Source: Actinernus sp. WN-2022 (taxonomy: Eukaryota > Cnidaria > Anthozoa > Actiniaria > Actinernidae). Taken from it: DNA of 64,000 nucleotides. Both the position numbers and the translations under genes were made by a program. The stretch lies in NCBI GenBank assembly GCA_030867875.1, contig JAOWCC010000936.1:78215032-78279031 (forward strand), written 5' to 3'. Positions 35,545-46,742 of the stretch are shown here, one piece after another; the stretch's first letter is position 1, and the number at the start of each line of letters is the position of its first letter. Below the pieces are notes generated by a model. That model did not search any database, was not told the DNA's origin, and saw only the letters and a program-made list of their open reading frames with translations.

Positions 35545-35881
35545 AATTTAAAAATTAAACGAGACTTACCTGTAAGTTGAAGTTTGATTAGAATTCTATC
35601 AAGTCATCAAACTGCACCAAGGGATCACATGCCCATCCAAGAACGATCATTCAACCCTCCCATTATATTCACACATTGACTAATGAGTTCTTTGATGTAC
35701 ATATGTATATGGGCTATGTTTTGTCTGTCTCAAATCATGCCAGACACTCACATTCGGCTGTCAATACTGATTATGCACATGCGTGTAGCTATCTCATGTG
35801 ATCTCTTGGTGCAGTTTGAAGACTCAATAGAATTCCAATCAAACTTCAACTTACAGGTAAGTCTCCTTAAATTTTTAAATT
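35545..35881. repeat. long inverted repeat downstream of the DIRS recombinase
   Basis: Arms of about 87 bp (35545-35631 and 35795-35881) are near-perfect inverted copies. It lies 150 bp after the recombinase, where DIRS elements carry inverted terminal and internal complementary repeats. It could also be an independent MITE. Each arm contains an ACAGGTAAGT-like 5' splice consensus on the outward strand. Confidence 0.6.
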
Positions 35882-36499
35882 ATTCGCCAAAGGTGAAATC
35901 GATATTGGTGAATATTCACCATTATTTCATACTTGACACGGGTTTTCTTTGTTCTTCATGACGCTTTATTTTCCATACATACCCCCAAACTTTTCTCATA
36001 CTTTTCTCATACATCCCTTGCATTTATAATGATCAATTCAATTCACCAATTTTGCGAAAACCTCGTCAAGTATGAAATAAGACACTTAAATACCTTGAAC
36101 GTTCGTTCGTCTGTTCTCGGTATTTAACTCTTCCATATCGACTGAGCCTGAGGTGAATAATTGTTTTAGTATTATATACATCCTGTACAACACAGGAACT
36201 TCAACACAAAGTTCTTTTGAGTTTTATTTCCTATGTGACATAATGGTAACTTTTGTAAACAAAGCTTTTTCTATGGCAAAACAAATTGCGACAGTTGCTT
36301 TTGCACATTTTATGCACAATTTTACCTTCAAACACTCGAAGGCCATTTTGTAGCTTTTTTAGTGCTCTTGGGCACTGCATGTTGAATTTCCGCATCGGAA
36401 ACAATCGCAAAACATGAATTTACGCCTGCCATTTGAATTTGTTTCAAAATTATCCCGAGTTTTGTAGGTGGCCATTTAACAATTATTCACCGAAGTGGA

Positions 36500-36562
36500 G
36501 GTGAATAGTAGTGGATATTTACCGAGCCGCTTCGGCAAGGTAAATATCCACCACTATTCACC
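36500..36562. repeat. hairpin, 24-bp arms
   Basis: Arms at 36500-36523 and 36539-36562 with one mismatch. The loop itself contains a GCCG/CGGC stem. The surrounding GGTGAATA motifs recur at 35885-36160. Confidence 0.75.
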
Positions 36563-36584
36563 GACACTGAGGTGAATAATTGTT

Positions 36585-36771
36585 TTAGTATATACCACAC
36601 TCCAGGTGAATAGCCAGCACCAAATAGCTATGTTATTTTCTGTCAAATGGACAAAAACTTGCGCGAGATGATCGCTGCTTTGCTCGGAGGTGAATATGAA
36701 ATCATATTCACTGTTTGAGTAGCCAATCAGAGCTCGCAAAAAGTGATATTCACTGGTGTGGTATATACTAA
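36585..36771. mobile_element. 187-bp MITE
   Basis: Terminal inverted repeats start TTAGTATATACCACAC and are imperfect further in. It sits beside the hairpin at 36500, inside sequence that matches 36152-36185 up to the insertion point. Confidence 0.65.
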
Positions 36772-36833
36772 TTGGTGATATCCAGAATGTGACATTTCTG
36801 TTCAGTCACGGGAAATGGACGGGACGTCCTCCA

Positions 36834-36954
36834 GGGCCCGCTTGTTCGAAGCAAGGTTAAGCGCTATAACCCTGGGTTAAACTGTACAGATTGCAATTAC
36901 AGATTTAGCGCTAACCTAGGGTTAAAGTTAACCTTACTTCGAACAACCCGGCCC
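36834..36954. mobile_element. 121-bp palindromic MITE
   Basis: Ends GGGCCCGCTTGTTCGAAG and the complement at 36937-36954. The interior pairs through GGTTAAGCGCTA/TAGCGCTAACC. This is a typical foldback MITE. Confidence 0.75.
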
Positions 36955-37113
36955 AGAATGACAAGCACTTATATGGAAAATTGTATTGCGTGTCTCAGTT
37001 AACTTTTTGGGCATCTGAAAACGAGCAGACAAACCATATTTATCACTTTATCATCAAAACGAGAATAATGTAGACTCATTGCTACAGGTTAGATTCGGTA
37101 ACGTAAGACTTAC

Positions 37114-37352
37114 GATTTCCAATATTTTGCTTCCTGGGTCGATGGCGTGATGTTCTTGTGGACGTTCGTTCAGCTGTGCGCTTGTTAAGCCAACCAAACC
37201 CCCAACTTCCTGTACATAATTTGTTACATCTACCAAAGTTTCTGGACTTTGGAAAGCCTCATCTCCAAAGTGAAATAGCACGTGTAGTTTTAAGCTCCAG
37301 AAGATGTCTGTTAAATGTGTTCTTATTCTCTCCAGCACATATCCCTGGTTCG
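37114..37352 (-). other. candidate host exon
   Basis: Open on the minus strand (NQGYVLERIRTHLTDIF ... DPGSKILEI), ending at a perfect donor GTAAGT (37108-37113). It is preceded by a pyrimidine-rich tract and CAG/AAG acceptors near 37352-37356. It can be spliced in frame to the exon at 37660-37774 only through the AAG acceptor. The product is not recognised. Confidence 0.3.
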
Positions 37353-37659
37353 CTTCTGCCGGAGAGAGTATAATTGGGAGAGAGTATAATTGACAGTCAG
37401 TAACAGTCCGCGATATCGGCGGAAACATCACCGGCTTACCGAAATAAATCACACCACTCAAAATATGACTGAAGTAATCTTTATTAATCTTTATGTTATA
37501 TATCGTACATACATACCCATGAATAGAACCATAAATATATGACGTTAGCGAAACGACTTAAGACGTTCTCGAAATGGCAGTTGACGAAACGACTCGTTAG
37601 CGAAACGACCGGTTACCCTGCCGCCATGTTTTCCTGTCCTAATTCTAGAACCAACTTAC

Positions 37660-37774
37660 ACACATCAGGCACATCCCTTTTCAACCTTTTTTCTACATTT
37701 TTAATTCCTTGTGCGATTTCTCGTATGCATTCGAAGGCCACACCGCTCTGCTGTTCACAAGAACAAGATGACAT
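37660..37774 (-). other. candidate first coding exon of an unrecognised host gene
   Basis: Starts at ATG (MSSCSCEQQSGVAFECIREI) and ends VPDV at a GTAAGT donor (37654-37659), phase 1. The peptide has a Cys-rich start and a charged helix. It could be the first exon of a host gene that reads toward the exon at 37352, but no further exons were found. Confidence 0.3.
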
Positions 37775-38090
37775 ATCCGTCCAAAAGGAGGCTATCGATC
37801 GCCGGGCGTTGAAAAATGGCGCCAAACTTACAGAACTGAGACAATTTCGCAACCGTAACTGGATAAATGGTCAAGTTATCCAAATTTAACAGCGCTAGTA
37901 AATTTCACATCCCCTAGACTATAAAATGCTGTCATTTGAGGCTGATTCAGCTGATTTACCGTGAGCTAGCCGCGATGAAACCGATTTCTCCGACGGTATA
38001 TTAAAGTAGATACTTCCGGTATTTCTACGTAATCGTACATGGTAATCGTAGGCCCCAGGGCCCGGTTCCTGAAAGCGCTAAGAAGCCGAC

Positions 38091-38294
38091 CATTTGACTT
38101 TTGAGGAGGGGGGGTGGGTGTTCTTGTCTGTGCTCGATTTTTTTTTCTTTAGCAGTGTTGTTGCACGAATTTTTTTTGCGAAAAAAGCAGAGCCAGAACA
38201 AAGCTTTTCCGCTTGCAGGATATTTTTTTTCAACACCGTTGGCTTGCAGGATATTTGTTTTCAAAAACACCCACCCCCCCCTCAAAAGTCAAAT
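38091..38294. mobile_element. 204-bp MITE
   Basis: About 30-bp inverted ends (CATTTGACTTTTGAGG at 38091 and the complement at 38279-38294, with a G/C run between). The middle contains homopolymer tracts and no ORF. Confidence 0.75.
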
Positions 38295-38432
38295 GTTTCG
38301 GTAAGCCCGCGATCCTCTCCCCACTCAGGTAGGTACTTCATATATGGTAACCTAATGTACTGTGTCCATGTGTGTGTGTGTCAATGTGTAGCCGTAGGAC
38401 TGTAAACGTCGTAGTACTGTAGTGGCTGTAGT

Positions 38433-38975
38433 CACGCTTGGCACAAATGACCCTAAAATCTATCACTTTGCTATATTTTCAAAAGTTTCCAACATAGAAG
38501 ATTGAATTTTTGTGGGATGATGAAGACCGACGACCTAAACAAAATCCGATGATTTGATCTACCTTAGACATCTTGATGACGTCACAGTTACGTCATGTAT
38601 CCATTTATAATAGGTTTCTCGATGTTTTCAATTACCTTGAACATCAGTAAATTTTATATTTTCGATTTCCCATCATGTCGACAACAAAGAAACCGAAAAC
38701 CCGAGTTCGATTGGTTAACAGGGAGAAAAGTTATTAAATTTTGAATTTTGGCAATTTTCCCGCCAAAATCTGGCGGGAAATATTCAATACAGAACCATTT
38801 ACAAAATAACTTCTTCATTCATCTTTTAGAGTTTAAAATATTTGTTTACGACAATCTAGCAATCAAAAGAGTAAATCAGTACCCACAACCGTATGTTTTT
38901 AGAATTTTCGATTTTTGAGAGGAAATACTTTAAAATCCCCAGTGAAAAAGAGGAAACGTCATTATGACGTCATAT
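38433..38975 (+). repeat. dispersed repeat, copy B, rich in TGACGTCA palindromes
   Basis: Matches 201-727 over its length. TGACGTCA lies at 38577-38584 and 38965-38972. The left edge adjoins a short GTAGTACTGTAGTGGCTGTAGTC piece like the satellite of 43-46 kb. Confidence 0.7.
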
Positions 38976-39081
38976 ATTTTTGAAAACGTCTTTTAAAAAT
39001 AACTATTCAAGTATTTTTTGGATTTTAAAGAGGAACTGTAATTACTGTACACTGAATAGCCGCAATATGGTCTTTTTTATG

Positions 39082-40400
39082 TTTATTACTCGGGCTGCCT
39101 GTGGCAGCACCGAGTCTTAAAATGCAAGTCGTTATTTTATTTATTTATTTTTATTTCATGTCAGACGGCTTCTGCGCATGCGTTAAAGGTCAAATTCGAA
39201 CCAATCAGATTGCACTGTGCTGGTCACGCAAACAAAGGTTAGATTTCCTCAGGCGCGCTCAGATAAGAAAGTTCAAAGCTCAGACTAGGCGAGACAAGGA
39301 GATATCAATTTCAAATAGTCATTGTCAGAAATCTATTCCATCGTGGGCAATTATGCAATACAACCTAAATTTGGGTCAGGTCCATGTTTTACGACAGAAT
39401 AACCAGAGTCTTTCTACTGGATTCGAAGAGCTCGAGACATTATACAAGTCTGCTAATATGGGGAAAACTGAAACAAAAAATGAACTTTGACGGCAGAAAC
39501 CCTCATATTTGAGCCAAGCGGAATATTTACATGATCCGCTAAGATTTTTACAAATCTAATTAGTTAAGCAGATGTACGCAGTGTATGCCAACTGAAATGC
39601 TGTGCTCGTTTTCTGGTTACGGCTCAGTGGGGCAACTACACGAACAAGAAGCATGAACTGCCAGCAAAGAGAGAGGAATTGATCGGAGACGTTAAATTAC
39701 GTTACTGTGAAGAGGATCAAAATTCAAGTTCTTTGAGACTGTCTTCTGCCGTGACTCGTGAGAGAAATTGGAAAAGATCTAGCTGTTTCATTCAGACACT
39801 GGCAAATTTATTGAAAGCTACGGGCTTACTTTATGATTATTATTCATTGTGGAATGAAAGGAAACAGGTTAGCTGAAAGTTAAGTTCGAGGAAGGCTTCG
39901 ACTTTCATTCCGATTCAGTGCATATGTGCACGAAGGTGCAATGCTTTCAACAACACTAACAAAAGAACCAAAACGAAAGATTCAGTTACGTAAGTACTGT
40001 AAGTAAACTCTTTTAGATTTGAATACATTTCCTCTCAGTTTGTCTGTTAATGTACTTTTTCTTCTAATTATCGCTTTATTTAACATCTGATTTAGAGTAT
40101 GCGTACCTCAGAATAAATTGTTTGAAAGGTCAACTGAACTCTTGTGTCGATAAGCCCAAATGTTTCTGTAAAACAGTCTGTGAATTTGAGAAGCGGACTT
40201 AGAAGAGCTTTCTAATTAGGAATTACATGTTTTTCTTGCTATGAAATTTATGTTTCATTTCACATTTATTCATACAGTTTTAGCCGGACATTTCTCCGAG
40301 TTTTTGATCTATTTTCAATCAAATTCAAATGAAAGTGTATTTCATCTTCAAATTATCTCATGTGGCCCGAGTGAAAGGCCAGATGGGCTCTTTTCTACTT
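39082..40400. repeat. putative repeat bounded by CTCGGGC / GCCCGAG ends
   Basis: The left edge ACTCGGGCTGCCTGTGGCAG and the right edge near 40360-40400 (TGGCCCGAGTGAAAGGCC) are loosely inverted. The right 80 bp recur at 42428-42497. Inside, an ORF at 39101-39490 has no recognisable product, and 39490-40320 shows nothing else. Confidence 0.35.
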
Positions 40401-40975
40401 TCAACACACAGTCGCTAAACTGTACGAAATCTCCAAGAATAAATCCCTAATGTCCAAACTAACGGGAAAAACTGAAAGAGGAAATCCTTGTGAGAAATCG
40501 ACGTACATATGAAGCTATATAAGTTATCATCGACTATATGGGAGTCAAACATCGAGCTGCTATGAAACCGCTTGTGACAGTTTGTTTACGCACTTTCATG
40601 ACAAACGAACGTTTCTACTTTCGACACAACGGTCGCTAAACTGTACGAAATCTCCAAGGATATATCCCTATTGTCCAAACTAAAGGAAAAACTGAAAGAG
40701 GAAATCATTGTGACCAATCGACATAAATATGAAGCTCCAGAAGTAATTATTGAATACATGAGAACCCATAGAGAAAACCGATAATAATGAACACGGTATT
40801 AGTTTCACCGACATTTGTGGCGTAACGGCTGAACTCGCACTACAGCATAGCTTGAAATACTGTACGAAAACTCCCGTTTAAAAATTTGCTGATGCCGAAA
40901 GGACCGTAGCATTTAAACAAGATATCCTTCTGACCAATCGACATACATATTAAGCTGTGAAAGTATGTTTCCATT
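40392..40975 (+). repeat. three diverged tandem repeats of about 220 bp
   Basis: Blocks starting near 40392, 40613 and 40840 share CTGTACGAAA(TC)TCC, an AGAGGAAATC-like segment, and ACCAATCGACATA(C/A)ATAT(G/T)AAGCT. The first two are clearly similar and the third is weak. Confidence 0.6.
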
Positions 40976-41341
40976 CCATAACAGCCGATAGTGCAAACTA
41001 GTAAACTGCCACTAGTAAATTGACCTTGCGTACTTCCGCGAGTACTGAACTTTCTAGCGTCAAATGCATGTGTTACGTTAGTTACGTTTCCAAACTTTAG
41101 GACAAGAAATCTTCCATAGAATGTTCTATTTTTTTTACAGCTGAGAACTGTATTATTAAACATAAGAAATAAAACAATGGTGCCATTTGAAGAATTATAT
41201 CATGTCAAAAGTGCAAACGAAGAAATATATATCTACGGACGCGAGCAGCTCGATCGTTTCACTTTGGTCAAACTCGGACTGTTTACGACTGGAACCTGCA
41301 GTTTTATCGGACCTGCAGACTAAATTGTAAACGTGTGGCCG

Positions 41342-42239
41342 TGTTCAGGCTAGTAAATCTAGCTAGCTAACCACAGGAGGTAGCGAGCTTCTTTAGTCTG
41401 AACAGTTTTTCTGCTCTGGTGATTAGCTAGCTAGTGGTCGGTGGAATACTTTGAAGTTCCAAGCTACCTAGCGAGGTAGCTTGAATAGAATCTAGCGCGC
41501 TAAAAGCCCATCGATGACAGATTTTAGTTATTTTAAGGTTTTGAAATGTACACAAATGTCAAGTCAGTGTTATCATCCGATCTAGCCGACTTCTAGCTCT
41601 CGCTACGACCACGTTCACTACTCGCTCCAAGGTAATTTCTCTTACCACGACAACTACCGGGTGTATTGTACGTCAATTGAGCCATCATGGATAACGAGGA
41701 TCGCCAAACACCAGTCAGTAGCAGTTTTTCGCACAGTTTTAATATTTTGGTTGAAATTTCAATTGAGCACTTTGGCGGTCAATTATTTGCGATTACGAAA
41801 CACTGGCGCCAAGGGCAGTTATAGACCAAATTTCTATCTTTTAGAGAGGGTCTGAATGGGGGGGTCTACATGTCAGTTGTCAGTTAAAATTTTGGCCATT
41901 TGTCAGTTGTCAGTTAGCCCTAGTTAATCATTACTAGAGAAAATTTACAATGTTTGACCCACAAAAACCAAATTTGTCAGTTGTCAGTTATTTTTCGGTT
42001 GTCAGTTGTCAGTAAAAAAATCGTCATTTGTCAGTTGTCAGTTATTTTTAAGGCTGTTTGTCAGTAGTCAGTTAACCCCATTCATGCCCTCTTAGAGATA
42101 GAAACAAACCAGAAGAGGGAAAAACAAAAAGTAAAACCTACTAAGTTACTAGGTCTGAACAGTACTAATTTATTAACTAGCTGCGAGTTGCTGACAGATA
42201 TCTCAAGACTCTAGCTAGCTGCACGATAGTAGTCTGAAC
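41342..42239. mobile_element. putative 0.9-kb MITE
   Basis: Imperfect inverted ends (TGTTCAGGCTAGTA at 41342 and TAGTCTGAACA at 42229-42239) with AGCTAGCT motifs near both. It contains the TGTCAGT element nested inside. Confidence 0.4.
41843..42099. mobile_element. MITE built of TGTCAGT repeats
   Basis: The ends GAGGGTCTGAATGGGG (41845) and CCCCATTCATGCCCTC (about 42076-42091) are near-inverted. Between them TGTCAGTTGTCAGTTA-type words recur in at least five separate clusters. Confidence 0.6.
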
Positions 42240-42427
42240 ATACATACACACATGAATAAGTAGTGTTTTCAATAAAAGATCAACTACTTTAATTTACATA
42301 CGAGAAAACAAAAATATTAAATTACATACATGTATATATATACTAGGGGAGCAGAGAATGAAAGTCACCGCGCTACCGGCCACTCCTAAAGACTGCTAAT
42401 AATTCTTCCCTTTTGTTATTACTAAGA

Positions 42428-42720
42428 GGATTTCAAATGAAAGTGTATTTCATCTTCAATCTCATGTGGCCCGAGTGAAAGCCCAGATGGGCTCTTGTTC
42501 AATTTAGAAAGCATGACTGATGTCAGACCCATGACGTCAGAAAATGTGACGTCACAGGAAACTTCAGTTCTTAATAACTCAGCAAATATTTATCGTAGAG
42601 ACTTTAAAATTGCGGCAATCAAAAACACATATTTATGTTGTTGTGATAACATGCTTTATTTCAAACGTATAGGTAACGCAGAATTTGACCTTAATAGGAG
42701 TCGTTCGTTATGACGTCACA
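42428..42720 (+). repeat. repeat end plus TGACGTCA-rich segment
   Basis: 42428-42497 matches 40328-40400. It is followed by TGACGTCA at 42532-42539, 42547-42554 and 42711-42718. This may be a diverged third copy of the CRE-rich repeat. The GTAGT satellite starts 170 bp downstream. Confidence 0.45.
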
Positions 42721-42888
42721 CCAACGTCAATATACAAACGTGTTTGATCCTAAAGACGTTATTTCATTTTAATATTAACATACGAAAATTTCGTTAAATT
42801 TGACAGCGAATTAAACAAGATGTGCTGGTTTATGTATTTTTGGCTCGCTTTTAGTGATCGATTTTGAGGTAACTTATGACAGGCGTGA

Positions 42889-43190
42889 GTACTGTAGTCG
42901 CTGTAGTGCTGTAGTCGATGTAGTATTGTAGTTGCTGTAGTATTGTAGTTGCTGTAGTAATGTAGTCGCTGTAGTATAGTTGCTGTAGTCGCTGCAGTAC
43001 TGTAGTCGTTGTAGGGATCAATTTACGTATCTGGGTAAACGTGTACGTATTATGTCAAAACGTATACTGAGTACTGTAGTCGCTGTAGTACTGTAGTTGC
43101 TGTAGTCGCTGTAGTTGCTGTAGTTGCTGTAGTTGCTGTAGTTGCTGTAGTGCTGTAGTTGCTGTAGTCGCTGTAGTACTGTAGTAGCCT
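42889..43190 (+). repeat. GTAGT satellite, block 1
   Basis: Mixed 8-bp (GTAGTACT) and 9-bp (GTAGTTGCT, GTAGTCGCT) units. It is interrupted at 43013-43075 by a unique segment (CAATTTACGTATCTGGGTAA) that reappears in block 2 near 44135-44195. Confidence 0.9.
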
Positions 43191-43440
43191 GTGTACAGTC
43201 GTCCGTCTCCCCTCAAAACTCGGGAAGGGACGTCTGTGCTACACTGTCGTTAATCGTGTTCCGGCATAATTTTGCATAAATTACATCTCGATTTCCATTG
43301 GCCGAGAAACACTAGACGGTACACATTGTAGATTTCAGATTGTTCATTTTCTATTGTTAACGGCAATGCAAGAGACAAAGAGGGATGACGCGCTGGGAAG
43401 CGGGGGAAATAAAATAAATTCCCTTCTTCGATAGCCTATA

Positions 43441-43824
43441 CACAGACCTCCGTAATCCCTTCAAAGGAAGGGATTTGAAGATCTTTCTTTCCTCGAGGAA
43501 GTGGAAGATTGGATGAATTCGTGAGTTTGAGAACTACGTGAACAATGTCGAGGTTTGAGAAGTCGCGCTCGTAGCAACTCGCCTGACCGCCGAGGCTCAG
43601 TATTGATATTGCTTCTGGTTGATCGTCTCCCACAGCCATTCGCTTTGCAAAAAGAGCTCTTGAACATGGACTTTCTTTTCGTTTTGAAGAACTAGACGAT
43701 ATCTGAAGACTGGTTACAACATTCCTGTAACTATCCACGTGACCTAGAACACGATAATGACTCATCCGTAGTCAGTACAGACCTCCTTTTCCTTCCTTTG
43801 AAGGGATTAATACGGAGGTCTGTG
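43441..43824. mobile_element. 384-bp MITE with TA duplication
   Basis: Inverted ends CACAGACCTCCGTAAT...CCCTTCAAAGGAAGG, flanked by TA on both sides as in Tc1/mariner-type insertions. It separates the two satellite blocks. Confidence 0.75.
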
Positions 43825-43828
43825 TACA

Positions 43829-46513
43829 GGGTAGTACTGTAGTTGCTGTCAGTAGTACTGTAGTTGCTGTAGTGCTGTAGTCGCTGTAGTTGCTGTAGTA
43901 CTGTAGTCGCTGTAGTTGATGTAGTATTGTAGTTGCTGACGTAGTACTGTAGTTGCTGTAGTACTGTAGTTACTGTAGTACTGTAGTACTGTACTTGCTG
44001 TAGTACTGTAGTCGCTGTAGTCGCTGTAGTTGCTGTAGTACTGTAGTTGCTGTAGTATCGTAGTTGTTGTAGTCGCTGTAGTATAGTTGCTGTAGTCGCT
44101 GTTAAGTCGCTGCAGTACTGTAGTCGTTGTAGGGATATCAATTTACGTATCTGGGTAAACGTGTACGTATTATGTCAAAACGTATACTGAGTCAGGTACT
44201 GTAGTCGCTGTAGTACTGTAGTTGCTGTCCGAGTAGTACTGTAGTTGATGTAGTCGGCTGTAGTCGCTGTAGTTGCTGTAGTACTGTAGTCGCTGTAGTA
44301 TATACTGTAGTTGATGTAGTACTGTAGTTGCTGTAGTACTGTAGTTGTTGTAGTACTGTAGTTACTGTAGTACTGTAGTTGCTGTAGTCGCTGTAGTCGC
44401 CGGCTGTAGTTGCTGTAGTACTGTAGTTGCTGTAGTACAGTAGTCGCTGTAGTACTGTAGTCGCTCAGAGTAGTTTCTCAGTGTAGTCAGTACTGTAGTT
44501 GCTGTCAGGTCGCTGTAGTACTGTGTAAGTTGCTGTAGTACTGTAGTCGCTGTAGTACTGTAGTCGATGTAGTATTGTAGTTGCTGTAGTATTGTAGTTG
44601 CTGTAGTACTGTAGTTGCTGTAGTATTGTAGTCGCTGTAGTACTGTAGTTGCTGTAGTCGCCGTAGTTGCTGTAGTCGCTGTAGTACTGTAGTCGCTGTA
44701 GTGCTCACCCCGTGTAGTCGCTCAGTGTAGTTGCTCAGTGTAGTGCTGTAGTCGCTGTAGTGCTGTAGTGCTGTAGTGCTGTAGTTGCTGTAGTACTGTA
44801 GTCGCTGTAGTTGCTGTAGTTGCTGTAGTGCTGTAGTTACTGTAGTACTGTAGTCGCTGTAGTACTGTAGTTGCTGTAGTACGTTAGTTGATGTAGTACT
44901 GTAGTCGCTGTAGTTGCTGTAGTCGCTGTAGTACTGTAGTCGCTGTACTGAGTACGTTAGTTGATGTAGTACTGTAGTTGCTGTAGTACTGTAGTCGCTG
45001 TATAGTACTGCAGTTGCTGTAGTACCTGACTGTAGTTGCTGTAGTACTGTAGTTGCTGTAGTACTGTAGTTGCTGTAGTACTGTAGTTGCTGTAGTACTG
45101 TAGTCGCTGTGGTACTGTAGTCGCTGTAGTACTGTAGTCGCTGTAGTTGCTGTGGTACTGTAGTCGCTGTATAGTACTGTAGTCGCTGTAGTACTGTAGT
45201 CGCTGTAGTACGTTAGTTGATGTAGTACTGTAGTCGCTGTAGTTGCTGTGGTACTGTAGTCGCTGTATAGTACTGTAGTCGCTGTAGTACTGTAGTCGCT
45301 GTAGTACGTTAGTTGATGTAGTACTGTAGTCGCTGTAGTTGCTGTAGTACTGTAGTCGCTGTATAGTACTGCAGTTGCTGTAGTACCTGACTGTAGTTGC
45401 TGTAGTACTGTAGTTGCTGTAGTACTGTAGTTGCTGTAGTACTGTAGTCGCTGTGGTACTGTAGTCGCTGTAGTACTGTAGTCGCTGTAGTTGCTGTGGT
45501 ACTGTAGTCGCTGTATAGTACTGTAGTCGCTGTAGTACTGTACGTAGTTGCTGTAGTACGTATACTGTAGTTGCTGTTGTACCGTTGCTGTAGTACTGTA
45601 GTCTCTGTATAGTACTGTAGTCGTTGTAGTACTGTAGTTGATGTAGTACTGTAGTTGCTGTAGTCGCTGTAGTGCCGACTGTACATAGTTACTGTAGTCA
45701 CTGTAGTCACTGTAGTCACTGTAGTCACTGTAGTCACTGTAGTACTTACTGTATACGTAGTATTGCTGTAGTACTGTAGTTGCTGTAGTTGCTGTAGTTG
45801 CTGTAGTGCTGTAGTTGCTGTAGTTGCTGTAGTACTGTAGTCGCTGTAGTTTCTGTAGTACTGTAGTTGCTGTAGTACGTTAGTTGATGTAGTACTGTAG
45901 TCGCTGTAGTTGCTGTATAGTCGCTGTAGTACTGCCTTAGTCGCTGTACTGAGTACGTTAGTTGATGTATATAGTACTGTAGTCGCTGTAGTTGCTGTAG
46001 TACTGTAGTCGCTGTATAGTACTGGAGTTGCTGTAGTACCTGACTGTAGTTGCTGTAGTACTGTAGTTGCTGTAGTAGCTGTAGTTGCTGTAGTACTGTA
46101 GTCCCCGGGGGGGGGACTCCCATATAAAAGGGGTAGGGATGCTCGTCGGACATTTTCGATTTGACCCCTAAGAGGTACTAAAATGGGCGTGGCTCAACCT
46201 TATTTTGACCCCTAAAAGATAATAAAAATGTAAATTGATAACAGCTTTTTTGTTCAATTGACACCCGACCCCTAAAAGGTACCGCTTTACATAGAAATGT
46301 CTGTGTTTGATGGTGGATACCCTAAGTGGTACCAAACTCCTGATTTTGACCCCTAAAAGGTACGACGAGCATCCATGTACCCCTCACATAAGGGAGTCCC
46401 CCCCCCGGGCTGTAGTCGCTGTGGTACTGTAGTCGCTGTAGTACTGTAGTTGCTGTAGTCGCTGTAGTGCCGACTGTACATAGTTACTGTAGTCACTGTA
46501 GTCACTGTAGTAC
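43829..46513 (+). repeat. GTAGT satellite, block 2 (about 2.4 kb net)
   Basis: Long array of GTAGTACT, GTAGTTGCT, GTAGTCGCT and variants, with larger internal duplications (for example 44880-45110 against 45180-45410). A 306-bp MITE sits inside at 46104-46409. All long ORFs here are translations of the repeat. Confidence 0.92.
46104..46409. mobile_element. 306-bp MITE with G/C-run ends
   Basis: Perfect 18-bp inverted ends CCCGGGGGGGGGACTCCC (46104-46121 and 46392-46409). Inside, GACCCCTAA(A/G)AGGTAC words recur five times. Confidence 0.85.
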
Positions 46514-46742
46514 TTACTGTATCAGACTAGATAACCAGACTATAGATAACCTAGGCCTCATGTTTTCTTCTGGGGTAACCAACTCTGTTACACATTTCAT
46601 TGTTCCTATATATAATATACACATTTTTCAAAATTGAGTGAAATATTTGTTATTTGATCGTCGTGACCTCAGATTGGATTTTAGTTCTTTCTCATTGTCA
46701 TCAATCTCTTTATTATTTATCCACGGAATCTTAACAGTAACA

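Noticed and set aside
39101..39490. 129-residue ORF as a host gene
   Set aside because: It lies in a repeat-like segment with ends seen elsewhere in the window and has no recognisable domain.
43731..46153. Several long minus-strand ORFs rich in Tyr, Ser, Thr, Leu and Gln
   Set aside because: They are translations of the GTAGT satellite and shift frame with the 8/9-bp unit mix.
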